A stretch of DNA of 64,000 bases, taken from the NCBI GenBank assembly GCA_026826555.1, contig JAKSZT010054304.1, forward strand, positions 36,424,683-36,488,682, read 5' to 3'. The notes under the pieces were generated by a model, which made no database searches, was not told the origin of the DNA, and saw only the letters and a list, made by a program, of their open reading frames with translations. Shown piece after piece: positions 38,042-48,835 of this stretch (position 1 is the first letter of the stretch; each line of letters begins with the position of its first letter). Made by a program: the position numbers and the translations under genes. This stretch comes from Tolypeutes matacus. Its lineage: Eukaryota; Chordata; Mammalia; Cingulata; Chlamyphoridae.

Positions 38042-38820
38042 CCAGAGAGGCTGGTGCAGCGCTCATAAGCTTCCTCCCTATTAGAGGTGGGACGGAAGCC
38101 TAGGCTAGAGCTGCACTCTGATCTGGGTGAAAGAAACAGGTCTCCACTGTTACTGTGATTTTCAGTCAGCCTGGATTCCCCTCATGCTAGGGGTGAAGTC
38201 ACAATGGCAGCTACCAGCCCCTTTTCGACTTGGACAGGTTCAAACTTCAGCTGTTCGTAGGGTTATACTTTAGCAAGTCAAATTTACTAATTAGTAGCTG
38301 AAGACTGTGTCAAACCATCTCTCCCTCCCCTGTTTTTAGGAAATGGAGCTTCCAGTTCCAGTCACAGAACAGCTCCTGGGGTGACTTGTGTCACCAGGGT
38401 AGGATGATCACAGGCCTCTATGGCTTGGCATGTATTTTCCTGGAGAAGGTGGCGCAGTTCCCCCCAGCTTCCTCCCTGCCATAGGTGGGGCTGAGGCTTA
38501 AGCTAGAGATGCAATATGATCTGGATGGAAAAAAGCCTGTCCCTACCGGCACTGTGATTTTCAGTCAGCCCCGCTTCCCCCTTGTGCCAGAGGTGGGGTT
38601 AAGATGGTGGCTACAGGCCTCTTTCTGACTTGAAAAGCTTAAAATTTTAGCTGTCCTTAGGGTTATACTTTAACTCACTGAATTTACTAATCAGTAGCTG
38701 AAGTTGGTGCCCAACCACCTCTTCTTCCCGAGTTTTTGGGAAGTGGAGCTTCCAATTCCAGCCACGGAACAGCTCCCAAAGCAGCTTGTGCAGCCAGTGG
38801 AGGATGGGCACCCGCCAGCG
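38042..38820 (-). repeat. Two ~398-bp tandem monomers in the 5'UTR of HAL1-like copy B
   Basis: The phrase ccagagaggctggtgcag at 38042 recurs as ctggagaaggtggcgcag at 38440. Both are followed by cttcctcccT, gctagagctgca/gctagagatgca, gattttcagtcagcc, gacttggacaggttcaaa/gacttgaaaagcttaaaa, tagtagctgaag/cagtagctgaag and gagcttccagttccagtc/gagcttccaattccagcc in the same order. Confidence 0.8.
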
Positions 38821-39003
38821 GGGCGTGGAGGGCTCTACTTACAAATCTTCTCTACAGATGGGCAATCTCCTCCTTCCATTCTTTCAAGGATGTTTCAGGA
38901 TGCTTTTCTGGTGTCCTGGAGCCCCCATACAGGTAGCTTTAGATAGCTCTGGATGATGACTAACTGCCTTGTAGTCACCCTGACTCTAGGAACTCTTTAC
39001 TCC

Positions 39004-39015
39004 GCTGCCATCTTG
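39004..39015 (-). promoter_or_regulatory. YY1-like motif at the 5' end of HAL1-like copy B
   Basis: Reverse complement CAAGATGGCAGC at the extreme 5' end, identical to the site in copy A. Confidence 0.6.
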
Positions 39016-39018
39016 CTG

Positions 39019-40127
39019 TTGTTCTTTACAGTCTATTTTTGACATTGTTTTTTACTTAAGATCTTTCTTAGTTTCATACAGTTGTGTGTAGAAAGCCCCA
39101 GTTATTATGAAATGGTGAATTGAATGCAAGAGTCACTAGACTATCTGCCCATGCCTCCTCTGCCTTTGTTCCCCTATAACTAGCATGGTTTCAACCCTTT
39201 CTTTATCCTTAACTCAGTGTATATGTAGTAGGAATGGGACTGAGGAGAGTGGAGAATTTATAATACTATCAAGATGCAGCTTTTGGGCACATTCAGTTAA
39301 CCTCTTTCATCCAGATAGTGAATTTCTGCTTAAGAACGCAATTTAAGTAGAATATGATAATTTCATGAAAAAATGAAAAGAACATGGAAATTAAATGGAA
39401 ATTTAACTATCAAGCTCCTGTTGTTTAGAACACACTGCTGCATTTGTACTTCATTTGAAGCTCTAAGACATGATTTAGTTTACCTTTCATGATTTATAAA
39501 TATGCATTTAAATGATATATCATATTGAAAAGAGTATTGAACATTAAAAAAATTGTAATTAAGCCTATATATATAAATTTTGTATTTATACTTAACCACT
39601 GTCAATATGCTCGAACATTTTTCTAACAATCCTTCCATGGTTACCACAAGTAACTATTATATATTTTAGATATTTAAAAAATATTCTTAAGTCCTTTTTA
39701 GCTCTAATAATTTTATTGGTACATTAAAATTGATATTTTGGAGATAAATATACAGTTTGTCAATTGTGGGAACACTTTATTTCATCCACCTGAAGAGCTG
39801 TCATTTACAATTATAACTGTTGCTAAGAAATTAGAAGTATTTTACTTGGTAAAGTCAACCATTATCCGAATGAAATAATTTTGCATTTTATTGTTAACAG
39901 GAAAAAGTATGCTGTAAAATTCTATGCATAATATAATTGAGTTTTAGTATAAAATTTTACACATAGGCATACACACACATATACCCATAAACTAAAAAAC
40001 AGTTATTTAACTAGTTCTGATTATTGTTTAGTCCAATTGTTTCATCTTCTAATTTTTACTTTCATTTGTTTTATAATACACATATTTAAATAGAAATAAT
40101 TATTCCAATTACCAGGTCTAATAAATC
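39019..40127. other. Unassigned AT-rich DNA
   Basis: No recognised gene or repeat; includes a short CACA-rich patch near 39969-39982. Confidence 0.5.
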
Positions 40128-40618
40128 AGGGACTAGGTCAGATATTTGTACATCAATGTTCACCAAAGCATTGTTCACAATAGCCAAAAGGTAGACGCAA
40201 CCCATGTGTCCCATCAGCAGATGAAAGGATTAATAAAAGGCAGTACATCCCTACAATGGAATATTATTCAGTCAGAAAAGGAAATGTATTTCTGGTACAT
40301 GCTATAATAAAAATGGCACTTGAGAACATCATGTTGAGTGAAATCAGCCAAAAGACATGATTTATCTTATATGAAATACTTAAAATAAGCAAATTCATAG
40401 AGGCAGAAAGCAGAATAATGGTTGCCAGGGGTGGGAGGAGGGAAGAATGGGGAATTAATGCTAAATGAGTATGAATTTTCGTTTGAGATGATGAAAATTA
40501 TCTGGAAATAGTGATAAAAGTTACATAGTATTGCCAATGTACTTAATAACAAAGAATTGTCCACTTTAAATGAGCTTAAGTTGCATAAATTTTACCATAA
40601 TTAAAAATATTAAGTTAA
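40128..40618 (+). mobile_element. L1 3' end (ORF2 C-terminus and 3'UTR)
   Basis: Landmarks in order: catcaatgttcaccaaagca, cacaatagccaaaaggtag, caatggaatattattcagtc, cttgagaacatcatgttgag, aatggttgccaggggtgg, and an A/T-rich end ccataattaaaaatatt. All belong to the 3' end of older mammalian L1. Confidence 0.87.
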
Positions 40619-41829
40619 TTATTTAAAATGCCCATTCAAACAATGAAAAATAATTGCTGCTATTTACTCATATTGCTTCACATCTTAAACCTTAAGATTG
40701 AAGGAATGTTCAATACCTAGTTCCCACATTGTTAAGGAGAGTTGTTAAGAGATTTGTTTAGATGAATTCTAGGAATTAATATATGTTAAATGAAAAATTA
40801 ATTTTAAAAGACAAAAAAGCAATTTGGATTTGCTGTACATAAGACAGACAAAATCTTTGATAGCTTTATATTCTGGATAAATAAGCTATCTCTCTATGTC
40901 AATAAGAAAATAATCCAGAGGCTAAGAGTAAAAGTTGCAAAGGACATGAAAAGGCATTTTTAGGAAAGAAAGTCAATGAATAATACACAATTCATGGCAT
41001 AATGAATAAATTATTCATTGCATTGTATAATATATAAATGATTTCCCCCCTCAGTAGTAACTTGGGACATTCACATTCTGAAAATGAGATGTTAATTTTA
41101 ACATATAAGATTGCAAAATATTGACAATATATTTTCTACAGTATGGAAAATATTAATGAAAATTTTATGAGTAAAAATTACAAAATTTATAATTATAGTT
41201 TTGGCCATGTTAAGGTATATTTTTATCAGGCTAATCTTTTGCTAAAAATAATGAGAAATCTGGGTATATTTCAAGAGTGTCTTGAAAACATTGAAGATCA
41301 ATCAATGCAAGCAGAGTTTGAGAAGGTATAATCTTTGAGAGGAACAAAGCACATAGAGTGAGCTCCATTATATTTCTGTATTATTCTCCTGAGGGCACTT
41401 TCCAGTATGCACAGTGGTGGTAGTGGTAGTTGGGGGAAATGCTCAGGAATATAGATACCAAAAATCTATATGCAAATTCTGTCAATTTATTGCATAACCA
41501 CTAAGCTTCACATGTATAGGCCAACAATTCAGGACATTAAGAACCAAAACCTGGGGGACTTAGGAACTAAACAGAAATTTTAGTTGCTGAGTATCGGAAG
41601 AGGGGAATTGAATTCAGACCCTAACAATGTTTCTGAATCTGCTCTTGGTTAGGATCCTATGCAATTAGTTGAGATTCAATAAGGTCCATAATATCTTGCA
41701 AGGACTAATTATATTGGACCAGATAAAAAAATCAAACCTCAAAAGCATCAAGCACTATGCCACTAGCCTGCCAAAAAAAAAAAAAAATTAACTATATTTG
41801 GAGAAAGATATCATCATTTAGAAATTCTA
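40619..41829. other. Unassigned AT-rich DNA
   Basis: The open frame at 41143-41331 has no recognised similarity. A run of about 14 A lies near 41774-41787. Confidence 0.5.
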
Positions 41830-42311
41830 CAATTTTCTCCAAAATGTAAAATATAATGAAGGATGCTTACAGAAAAGAAAAGGACCAGCATCCAAAGACC
41901 AGCAGATTGAAAATCTACAAGAAAATTTGGAAAATAAAAACAGTTCTACAGATAAATCAGATATTAGAGTTATTAGACAGAGTCTTTAAAATAACTATGA
42001 TAAATGTATTCTACAATGTTCACTATCAGCACATCTATTCAACCTTCTACTAAAATAACTAGTCAGTAGCATAAGCAAAGAAAACAAAAGATGTAAAGAT
42101 TAGAAGTAAGTAAATTTGTCATTATTTTCAGATGATGATTTTATATTAAGAAAATTTAAAGGATGCTATAAACAAAACAATGGAATTAAGAAGTTCATTT
42201 ATCATGGCCACTGGATAAAAGGTAAATATAAAAAAAATTCTATTTCTGTAAACTAGTAACCACATTTTGGCACTTAACTGAAAAGTATGCCACTTAAAAT
42301 AGCATTGATAT

Positions 42312-42409
42312 GGGGGTTGGATATGGCTCAAATGGTTGGGCATCTGTCTCCCATATGGAGAGACCTGGGTTCAATCCTCGGGACCTCTTGGTAAAAATTC
42401 AAAAAAATA
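42312..42409 (+). mobile_element. tRNA-Ala-derived SINE (DAS-like) with perfect 16-bp target duplication
   Basis: Head gggggttggatatggctcaa, B box gacctgggttcaatcctc, then a short A-rich tail. The 16-bp sequence aaaatagcattgatat is found intact at 42296-42311 and 42410-42425, which fixes both ends and shows L1-type target-primed insertion. Confidence 0.92.
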
Positions 42410-42706
42410 AAAATAGCATTGATATCACCAGAGACTCCTATTGTTAAATAGGAGTGCAATTTACTATAATAAAATAAAGAGCAACTAAATAAATGAAGTG
42501 TGATATATTCATGGATTGGAAGATCCAAAATTGCTAATATGTTAATACTCCCTTTTGATTTGTTGATTAAATGGATTCCATTGAACAATACCAGCAGGAT
42601 TTTGGGTGAAGTTAAAGAAACTTAACTTGTGAATTTCTTAACTTAAGTTTCTTAACTTGTATTAACTTAACTTGTATTAATTTAACTTAATACAAGAAAC
42701 TTAACT

Positions 42707-42741
42707 TGTATTCTTGTGAGTCTAATACTCACAAGAATACA
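42707..42741. repeat. Perfect 15-bp inverted repeat, 5-nt loop
   Basis: Arms tgtattcttgtgagt (42707-42721) and actcacaagaataca (42727-42741) around ctaat. The DNA just upstream (42616-42706) repeats cttaacttgtatta-like words in both orientations. Confidence 0.9.
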
Positions 42742-43397
42742 CATATACAGGCACACAGACATACTAAATACCTAGAAGAGCTACAATATTATTGAAAATA
42801 AATATTTAAGAGACTTGCAATACCAGAAAAATGGTATAGACAAATGGACCAATCAGAGAAAAAAAATCCAGAAACATTTACATAAGCATACAGTCACCAA
42901 ATTAAAACAAAAGTATCATCCAATTCAATGGGAAAAAGAGATGGTCTTTACGTTAAATGGCCCTGAATAATGGAATATCTTTATGGGAAAAATAGCCTTA
43001 AAATATTTCATAACCTTAAAAATGACAAAAAAAATGCTAACTATAAACAATTCATTTGACCTCATGAAAAATAATAATCTCTTTTGTTAAAAGTTAGGTA
43101 TTAGAGAAGAAAGAGTTAAGTCACACATTGAAAGAATACATTTTCAATATGACCTATATCCAGAATATATATTTTAAAAACCTCACAAAACAATGTGAAA
43201 AAGATAGAAGACTGAGTGTAAAGGAGCAAAAATATAGAACAGGCAGGCACTTCTAAGATGTTCAAATGAGCAACAAGCAAAAAAATCATAAAATGCCTTT
43301 AGTTATCAGAAAAAGAGAATTAAAACCAGAATGAGAAATCACTGCAAATCCACCAGAATGGCTATAAATAAAAAGACTGAATGCAAATGTGGAGCAG

Positions 43398-43858
43398 TAT
43401 ATCAGTGAAGGTTCTCCAGAGAAAGAAACCGATAAGATATATGTATATAAACATTAAGAGATTCATTTTAAGAAATCCCTTCATGCACTTATAGTGACTA
43501 GAAAGTCTGAAATCTGTAGGGCAGGCAGGCAGGCTGGAAACTCATGCAGAATTTGATATTGTAGTGTTGTGTTCAAAATTCATGGGGCAGTCTGAAAGAC
43601 TGGAAATTTAGGCAGGATTTTTAGGTTGCAGGTTGCAGTCAGAAGTTTTTCTTCTCCAGGGAATTTCAGTTTTTGCTATTAAATCCTTGAACTGGTGGGA
43701 TGAGGGCCATTCACATTATCAAGGATAATCTCTTTTATTAAAGACAAATTATAAATGTTTCACATCTACAAAATACCTTCATAACATCTAGACTCAGGTT
43801 TGACAAAAATACTGGGTACCATAGCCCAATGAAGTTGACGCAGAAAATTAACCATGAC
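43398..43858 (-). mobile_element. MLT2-type solo LTR (ERVL)
   Basis: Reverse complement of an MLT2-like ERVL LTR: gaaggttctccagagaaaga at the left, the internal ctgaaatctgtagggcagg, gatgagggccattcacatta, acatctagactcaggtttg, and the right end gaagttgacgcagaaaatta. It is antisense to the better-preserved LTR at 52,896 and interrupts L1. Confidence 0.85.
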
Positions 43859-43895
43859 AAAGAGGATGTGGACCAATCCTCTCCACATCCTCTTT
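43859..43895. repeat. Perfect 14-bp inverted repeat, 9-nt loop
   Basis: Arms aaagaggatgtgga (43859-43872) and tccacatcctcttt (43882-43895) with loop ccaatcctc. It sits exactly at the edge of the MLT2 LTR. The left arm matches the L1 phrase aggatgtgga, so the right arm looks like an inverted copy of it. Confidence 0.92.
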
Positions 43896-43961
43896 GGGGT
43901 TTCAAACATTTTTTTAAAGTTTATAAAGTGCCACAACCACTTTTGAAAACTGTTTAGTGGT

Positions 43962-44539
43962 TGTATTAGTCTTCCAAAGGGGTGCTAATACAAAATACCA
44001 GAGATCTGTTGGATTTTATAAAGAGTATTTATTTGGGGTAGAAGCTTACAGTTGCCAGGCCATAAAGCATAAGTTACTTCCCTCACCAAAGTTTATTGCC
44101 ACGTGTTGGGGCAAGATGGCTGCTGACATCTGCCAAGAGTACAGGCTTTTTGGGTTCCTTTCTTCCCGGGGCTCCGTTTCTCTCTGTGCTCAGCTGCTGT
44201 GCTCTCTCCACAAGGCCAGACTATTAGGCAAATGGCTCTTTCTCTCTCCCCAGGGCTTCTGCCATGTCTAAGGAGCTGTCTCTATTCCTCTGTGTTCTTT
44301 TCCTGTATATTCACTTCCTGGCTCCAGCTCAAAACTCAGCCTCAAGACTCCAACTGTGTCATTGACATGTCTTTTATCTGTGAGTCCTCACCCACCAAGG
44401 GGCAAGGACTCAACACCCTACTGACATGGCCCAATCAAAGCCCTAATCATAATTTAATCATGCCCAGATGAATAGACCAGTTTACAAACAAAATCCAATA
44501 TCTACTTTTGGAATTTATAAATAATGCCAAATTTCTACA
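43962..44539 (+). mobile_element. MaLR-type solo LTR, TGTATTAGTC family
   Basis: Starts tgtattagtcttccaaagg, has tatttggggtagaagctta, ggggcaagatggctgctgac near 44110, a CT-rich middle and ends tttctaca near 44539. Flanking 5-mers gtggt/gtgtt differ at one base. It is 578 bp, with no internal ERV sequence. Frames at 43957-44271 and 44199-44471 fall inside it and are not genes. Confidence 0.83.
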
Positions 44540-45122
44540 GTGTTATACACTAAAGCTAATCCTAATCCTATTCAATGACTTGTTAAAGTAACTGTTAGGT
44601 GTATTCTCAACAAAAATAAGTGGAAATGTCACCAAAAGTGTATAAAAAATGTTTGTGGCATAAAGTCAATAATTGGAAGAAACCAAAAAATCTATCAACA
44701 GTGGGATGGATAAATTATTTGCAGATTTTTCATGAAGTAAAATACTACATTGCTGTAATAAATTTTAAAAACTCTCTTGCTACAGGTAACAACATGGATA
44801 TATCTCATAGACATAATTGTCAAAAGAAACAATACATAAAATACATAATATATGCTGTCAAAATTTAACCTTTTGAAATTCAAGAAAAGGCAAAATTAAT
44901 TCATATGATAGAAGCTAAAAATACCATATTTAGGGTAGCAATATTTTCTGGGAAAAGAATGAGGAGACATATAGAGGTTATAATATTCTATATTTTAATT
45001 TAAGTGGGTTGTTCCACAGAAGAATATATAAATGTATAAATATAAATAAATTTATTGAGTGGCATACTTAAGGTTAGTGCACTTTATTTTTAGGTGGGTG
45101 ATGTTATCTCTCAATAAAAATT

Positions 45123-46827
45123 CACTGATGCAGTGTACAACTAATAACTATCAAAAAAATTCTAAAGGTAATGTTTTTTTAAAAACAATTTCATCCCATG
45201 ACAATAGGCCAGAATTTTTATACTTGACACTTTGGTAGAAAAATTGATTATGTTGTTATATTTATTTTAAATCATACAGATAATAAATTACAATTGTTCC
45301 AATGAGTTAAATTTTCTAAGGCAATTTAACTCTTGTCTCATTATAGGATTAGCATTATTGATCATTAATAGCAAATTCTTGCTTATTCATTTTCTTCAGT
45401 GCATAATCACTGTCAATCACTCAGTATTACTATGCATTTTTTTAAAAACAATTTTTATTACATCTCAGTCTGACTGTACACACAATCTGGAATGGTCAGG
45501 AGGCACAGTTAAGGGGAGAACCTCTTTGATCCCAGTGTTAAGCAGTGGTGTTCTAAAGAGCATGCTACACTTAATCAGAGCGATTGTCTAGGAGATGCTA
45601 TGCCACTGATTTGTTGTATATTTATCATATGCAGGTAATAAACCTGGTATACAGATATAAATTTGATATACAAATATAAACTTGATGATATTGCTTCATT
45701 TTATGAAATTAGTCTACTTTGGGACCCCATTTGTCAAAGTCTGTAAGAAACTAAAAAAAAGAAAAAAATAGGTCATTTAAAATGTTGGTTGACCTACAAT
45801 GATTTTAGCAGCTTCCTCCAGTAAAGTATCATTTCTTTACTGAAACAGTCTTTACTGTTTCAATGTTTGGTGTAATTTTAAATGTTTGACATAAAAAGTC
45901 TGATCTCTATGTCATCAGGTAGTGACCAGTTATACTTTCAGGACAGAACTTTAGATGTTATTTTCCAAATATTTTATTGAGAAGGCATTGCTTTTCTGAA
46001 TATAAATATGTAAATTTATTCATTATGTTGTGCAAGCTATATCTACTATGTGACTAAAGGTCAAAGAAACAGTCTTTCTATTGGATTTGGAAACTAAATT
46101 CATCTTAACCTTTACAAATATCCAAAGTTAGTGTTTTATCATAAACTTTTGAGTGTCAAATCTCATGATTAATAAAATAATTTTCTTACTGCTATTGACA
46201 ATGTGATTATTGAAAAAAAAATACAGGGGATTCATGCCAAGACTTTTGCAAGTACATTGTAACTGAACTCAATTGCTACAATGACTTTTTCATTATGTTG
46301 TTTTATTTTTGTCTTTTTGTATGGAAATACATTGCACATTGTTTCAGAATGAAGCAAATTTTTAATGGCATCATTTAAAAAAAATATCTGGTTTTGTCCA
46401 ATGAAACTTATGTTCATGAAAATTATGATGAATTTTAAATAAATGCAGCAGAGTAAGTAAATGAAAATTAAACTGAATTGTTCCTTAAATAATTCCATTA
46501 AAAACTTTTATTTATAATACTGTATGAGCTAGGAAAATGGAAAAAAAATCTTGCCTATAATAGTATTAATAAATCTATAATTTTTTATGTTCATAAATTT
46601 TATTCCATGTCAACCATGATACATGGTATTGCAAAAATTCTCCTAGTAAAGCTAAACCATATTTTTGAAAAATGTTATTTGGGGAATTATGGCTAGAATT
46701 GGAGAGATGAAGCTAACTTGTAGCTATAATTTCACAGAAAGAGAAAGGATGTACATATATGACTTTAACTGTATCTGAACATAGTGAAGCATTAATATTT
46801 TCTAGAAAATTTATTGATCTGTATGGA
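45123..46827. other. Unassigned AT-rich DNA
   Basis: No recognised gene or repeat. A 9-bp-arm hairpin (tgaaacagt/actgtttca) lies at 45841-45862. Confidence 0.5.
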
Positions 46828-47265
46828 TGTATTAGTCAGCCAAAGGAATGTTGATGCAAAATACCAGAATTCTTTTGGCTTTTATAAAGGGTATTTATTT
46901 GGGGTAGGAGCTTACATTCACAAGGCCATAAAGCATTCCCTCACCCGAGTCTGTTACCATGTGTTGGAGCAAGATGTCTGCTGATGTCGATAAGGGTTCA
47001 GGCTTCCTCTTCCTCCTAAAGCTCCATGGTCTCAGCTTCTTCCAACATCAGCTGTAGGCTGGGATAAGTCTCTTCTCTCTCTGGGGGCTTGTTTCTCTCC
47101 AGGGGCTCAGCTGCTCTGTTCCCTCCACAAAGTCAGCTGTAGACTTTCAGACTTTCTCTCTTCCCAAAGCCTCTGCTGTGTCTATGGAGCCATCTCTATT
47201 CCTCTGTGTTCTTTCCCTGTGTGTTTACTTTCTGGGGCTCCAGCATCAAAATTCCAACTAACCCT
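46828..47265 (+). mobile_element. MaLR-type LTR, TGTATTAGTC family, interrupted or truncated
   Basis: Starts tgtattagtcagccaaagg and follows the 43,962 copy through tatttggggtaggagctta, ggagcaagatgtctgctg and cattcctctgtgttct-type blocks to about 47,265. A phrase near the family's 3' part, gccaaagctctaatcatcat, reappears at 47,615, so 47,266-47,610 may be an insertion or strongly diverged sequence. Confidence 0.78.
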
Positions 47266-48549
47266 CTGCCGTGCAGTTTTCTCTGGTAGTCTCTGCCCAG
47301 AAAGGACTTCATTTATCAATTGCTTTTCATTAGTGTCTTTCTCTTATGATATACCATAGTGGAGTTTTAGTCCCCAGGGTTTTTTTCTTTTTTTAGCAAA
47401 GGCACAATAGATGCCTAAAAGTCTGGATAATGGAAAATCCATTGCTGTTAAATTACCTTAGCTCCTTTTGGAGATTGTAAAGAAGAAGTAAATAGCTATA
47501 GTGGTTTACTGTATGCATGTGGTGGTCTTTCTTTATGTACTATGGCTTCCCATTAATATAGCTGGTCTACCAAATAGTCAGGTCAGGAAATGATTCTTCT
47601 TTGTGGTTATTCCAGCCAAAGCTCTAATCATCATACCTAAGCATTTTTACCTATTCAATTTAAGTAGGCACCCATTCTGTTTCAGTCTTTAGCATATTAT
47701 GATCAGTTAGCCACTGACAAAAATGTTTGCAGGTCAAAACAATCCACTTACAACACTAGCCCGATTTCCCTTAATGGTAACCATAAGCTTGTCTTCTCAT
47801 GTTCCCTACTCCTCTGTGACTATGTCAAAGGCTATGCTCTTTCAAGTTCTTTTTGATGATTTGGAGAAAATACACAAGAGTTACGGACAAAAAGTAGAAA
47901 ATAACCATTGACACTATGGAAATATGAGGAGTTATATGCAGAGTGTCAGAAATAGAGTCAAGAACTGAGCCTTGGATCATCGAATTCTTAATGGATATGA
48001 GTTAAAATAAGTGGTTTTTTTTTTTTTGTTTGTTTGTTTTTGTTTTGTTTTTACCTTCCACAAAGAATCTATTGCTGTCTATTTATCTAAGTGCTACAAA
48101 GAGAAAGGAGAAATTTCTGATTATAAAATTATGCATCTTAACTGTTGAATATTTGAGAAACACAAAATTCATGTAAAAGTAATAGCAAGCACAAACAGTA
48201 AAGGGCAGAAAATGGAATATGTTTTACATAATTCTATTTTAAAATTTCAGCTTAAATTATTTTGTAAGCATTTTTCCTGACATATAACATTTATTATAAA
48301 ATTTTTAACAGCTGCCCATCTTTGTATCATATGGTTGTAGAATGCCTGCCATGTAATTAAATGCTTAATACATATGTAGTGTTAATGGAATTATGTTACA
48401 TTGTTTATGAAACCATAAAACTATTTCAGATATTTAAATTGATTTCAATTTCTAGAATATAAAGTGATAATCATTATAGATGTAAAAAAATGTTTTTCAA
48501 TTTCAGAAGATTTTATTATTGTCATAGAGCCCCTACCCCAATATAAGTT
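47266..48549. other. Unassigned DNA, possible LTR tail near 47,615
   Basis: See the LTR at 46,828. Contains a T-rich tract with GTTT units at about 48015-48050. No gene recognised. Confidence 0.45.
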
Positions 48550-48835
48550 TATAATGGGCACTTTTATACTCTGAACATGATCTATGACTTAGCAATCCCA
48601 CTGTAAATTTTATATATAAGAGAAACTCTTATATATGCATATCAGAAAAAATCAGCAAGAAAATTCCTATCAGTGTTGTTTATGAGAGCAAAAATGAGAA
48701 ACAACCCTATGCCCCTTACTGGAAGATGTATGATATATTCTCATAAAACAGAATATTATGAAACACAGAAATAAAGAAACCAAATCTCTGGACACAAAAC
48801 AACATACAATGTTGAGTAAAAAATATGTGACAGGT
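48550..48835 (+). mobile_element. L1 C-terminal ORF2 fragment
   Basis: Old L1 landmarks: cttagcaatcccactgtaaa, tgttgtttatgagagcaaaa, acagaatattatgaaacaca and acatacaatgttgagtaaaa, in L1 order. Confidence 0.7.

Larger units (their letters stand above)
34818..39018 (-). mobile_element. HAL1-like (half-L1) non-autonomous retrotransposon, copy B
   Basis: Second copy of the family described at 26,211, about 4.2 kb, same strand. The 3'UTR with three repeated units spans 34,818-35,934. The ORF2 C-terminal remnant is at 35,935-36,605 (gagggtctgtttctgaacc, taccatgctgtttttacc), ORF1 at 36,615-37,626 and the 5'UTR at 37,630-39,018, ending with the YY1-like motif. The passage from ORF1 to ORF2 remnant has the same content as in copy A (ttattttcaccactctttt next to tttacatc.ttcatta). 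Flanks differ from those of copy A, so the two look like independent insertions and not a local duplication. I could not find a clear target duplication. Frames are broken. Confidence 0.8.
41830..45122 (+). mobile_element. Old L1, fragmentary, interrupted by SINE, MLT2 and MaLR LTR
   Basis: Begins with sequence resembling the 5' part of old L1 ORF1 (ttagacagagtctttaaaat, aactatgataaatgta near 41972-42008), then jumps to ORF2 and to the 3' end (ggatggataaattatttgc near 44705, aacaacatggatatatctc near 44788, aaaaggcaaaattaattcat near 44886) and ends with ctcaataaaaattc near 45110. Large internal deletions are needed to account for the length. Insertions lie at 42312-42409, 43398-43858 and 43962-44539. 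Confidence 0.7.

Noticed and set aside
26211..39018. Interpretation of the two HAL1-like copies as one tandem segmental duplication
   Set aside because: Copy A is bounded by its own 12-bp target duplication inside an L1, while copy B has different flanks and the 4.3 kb between them shows no repeat of copy A's neighbours.
43957..44471. Overlapping frames of 104 and 90 codons
   Set aside because: Both lie in a MaLR-type LTR, which is non-coding. The CT-rich middle of the LTR causes the open frames.
45841..45862. Small hairpin tgaaacagt/actgtttca as a possible miRNA precursor
   Set aside because: Arms of 9 bp are far too short for a pre-miRNA stem; expected by chance in AT-rich DNA of this length.
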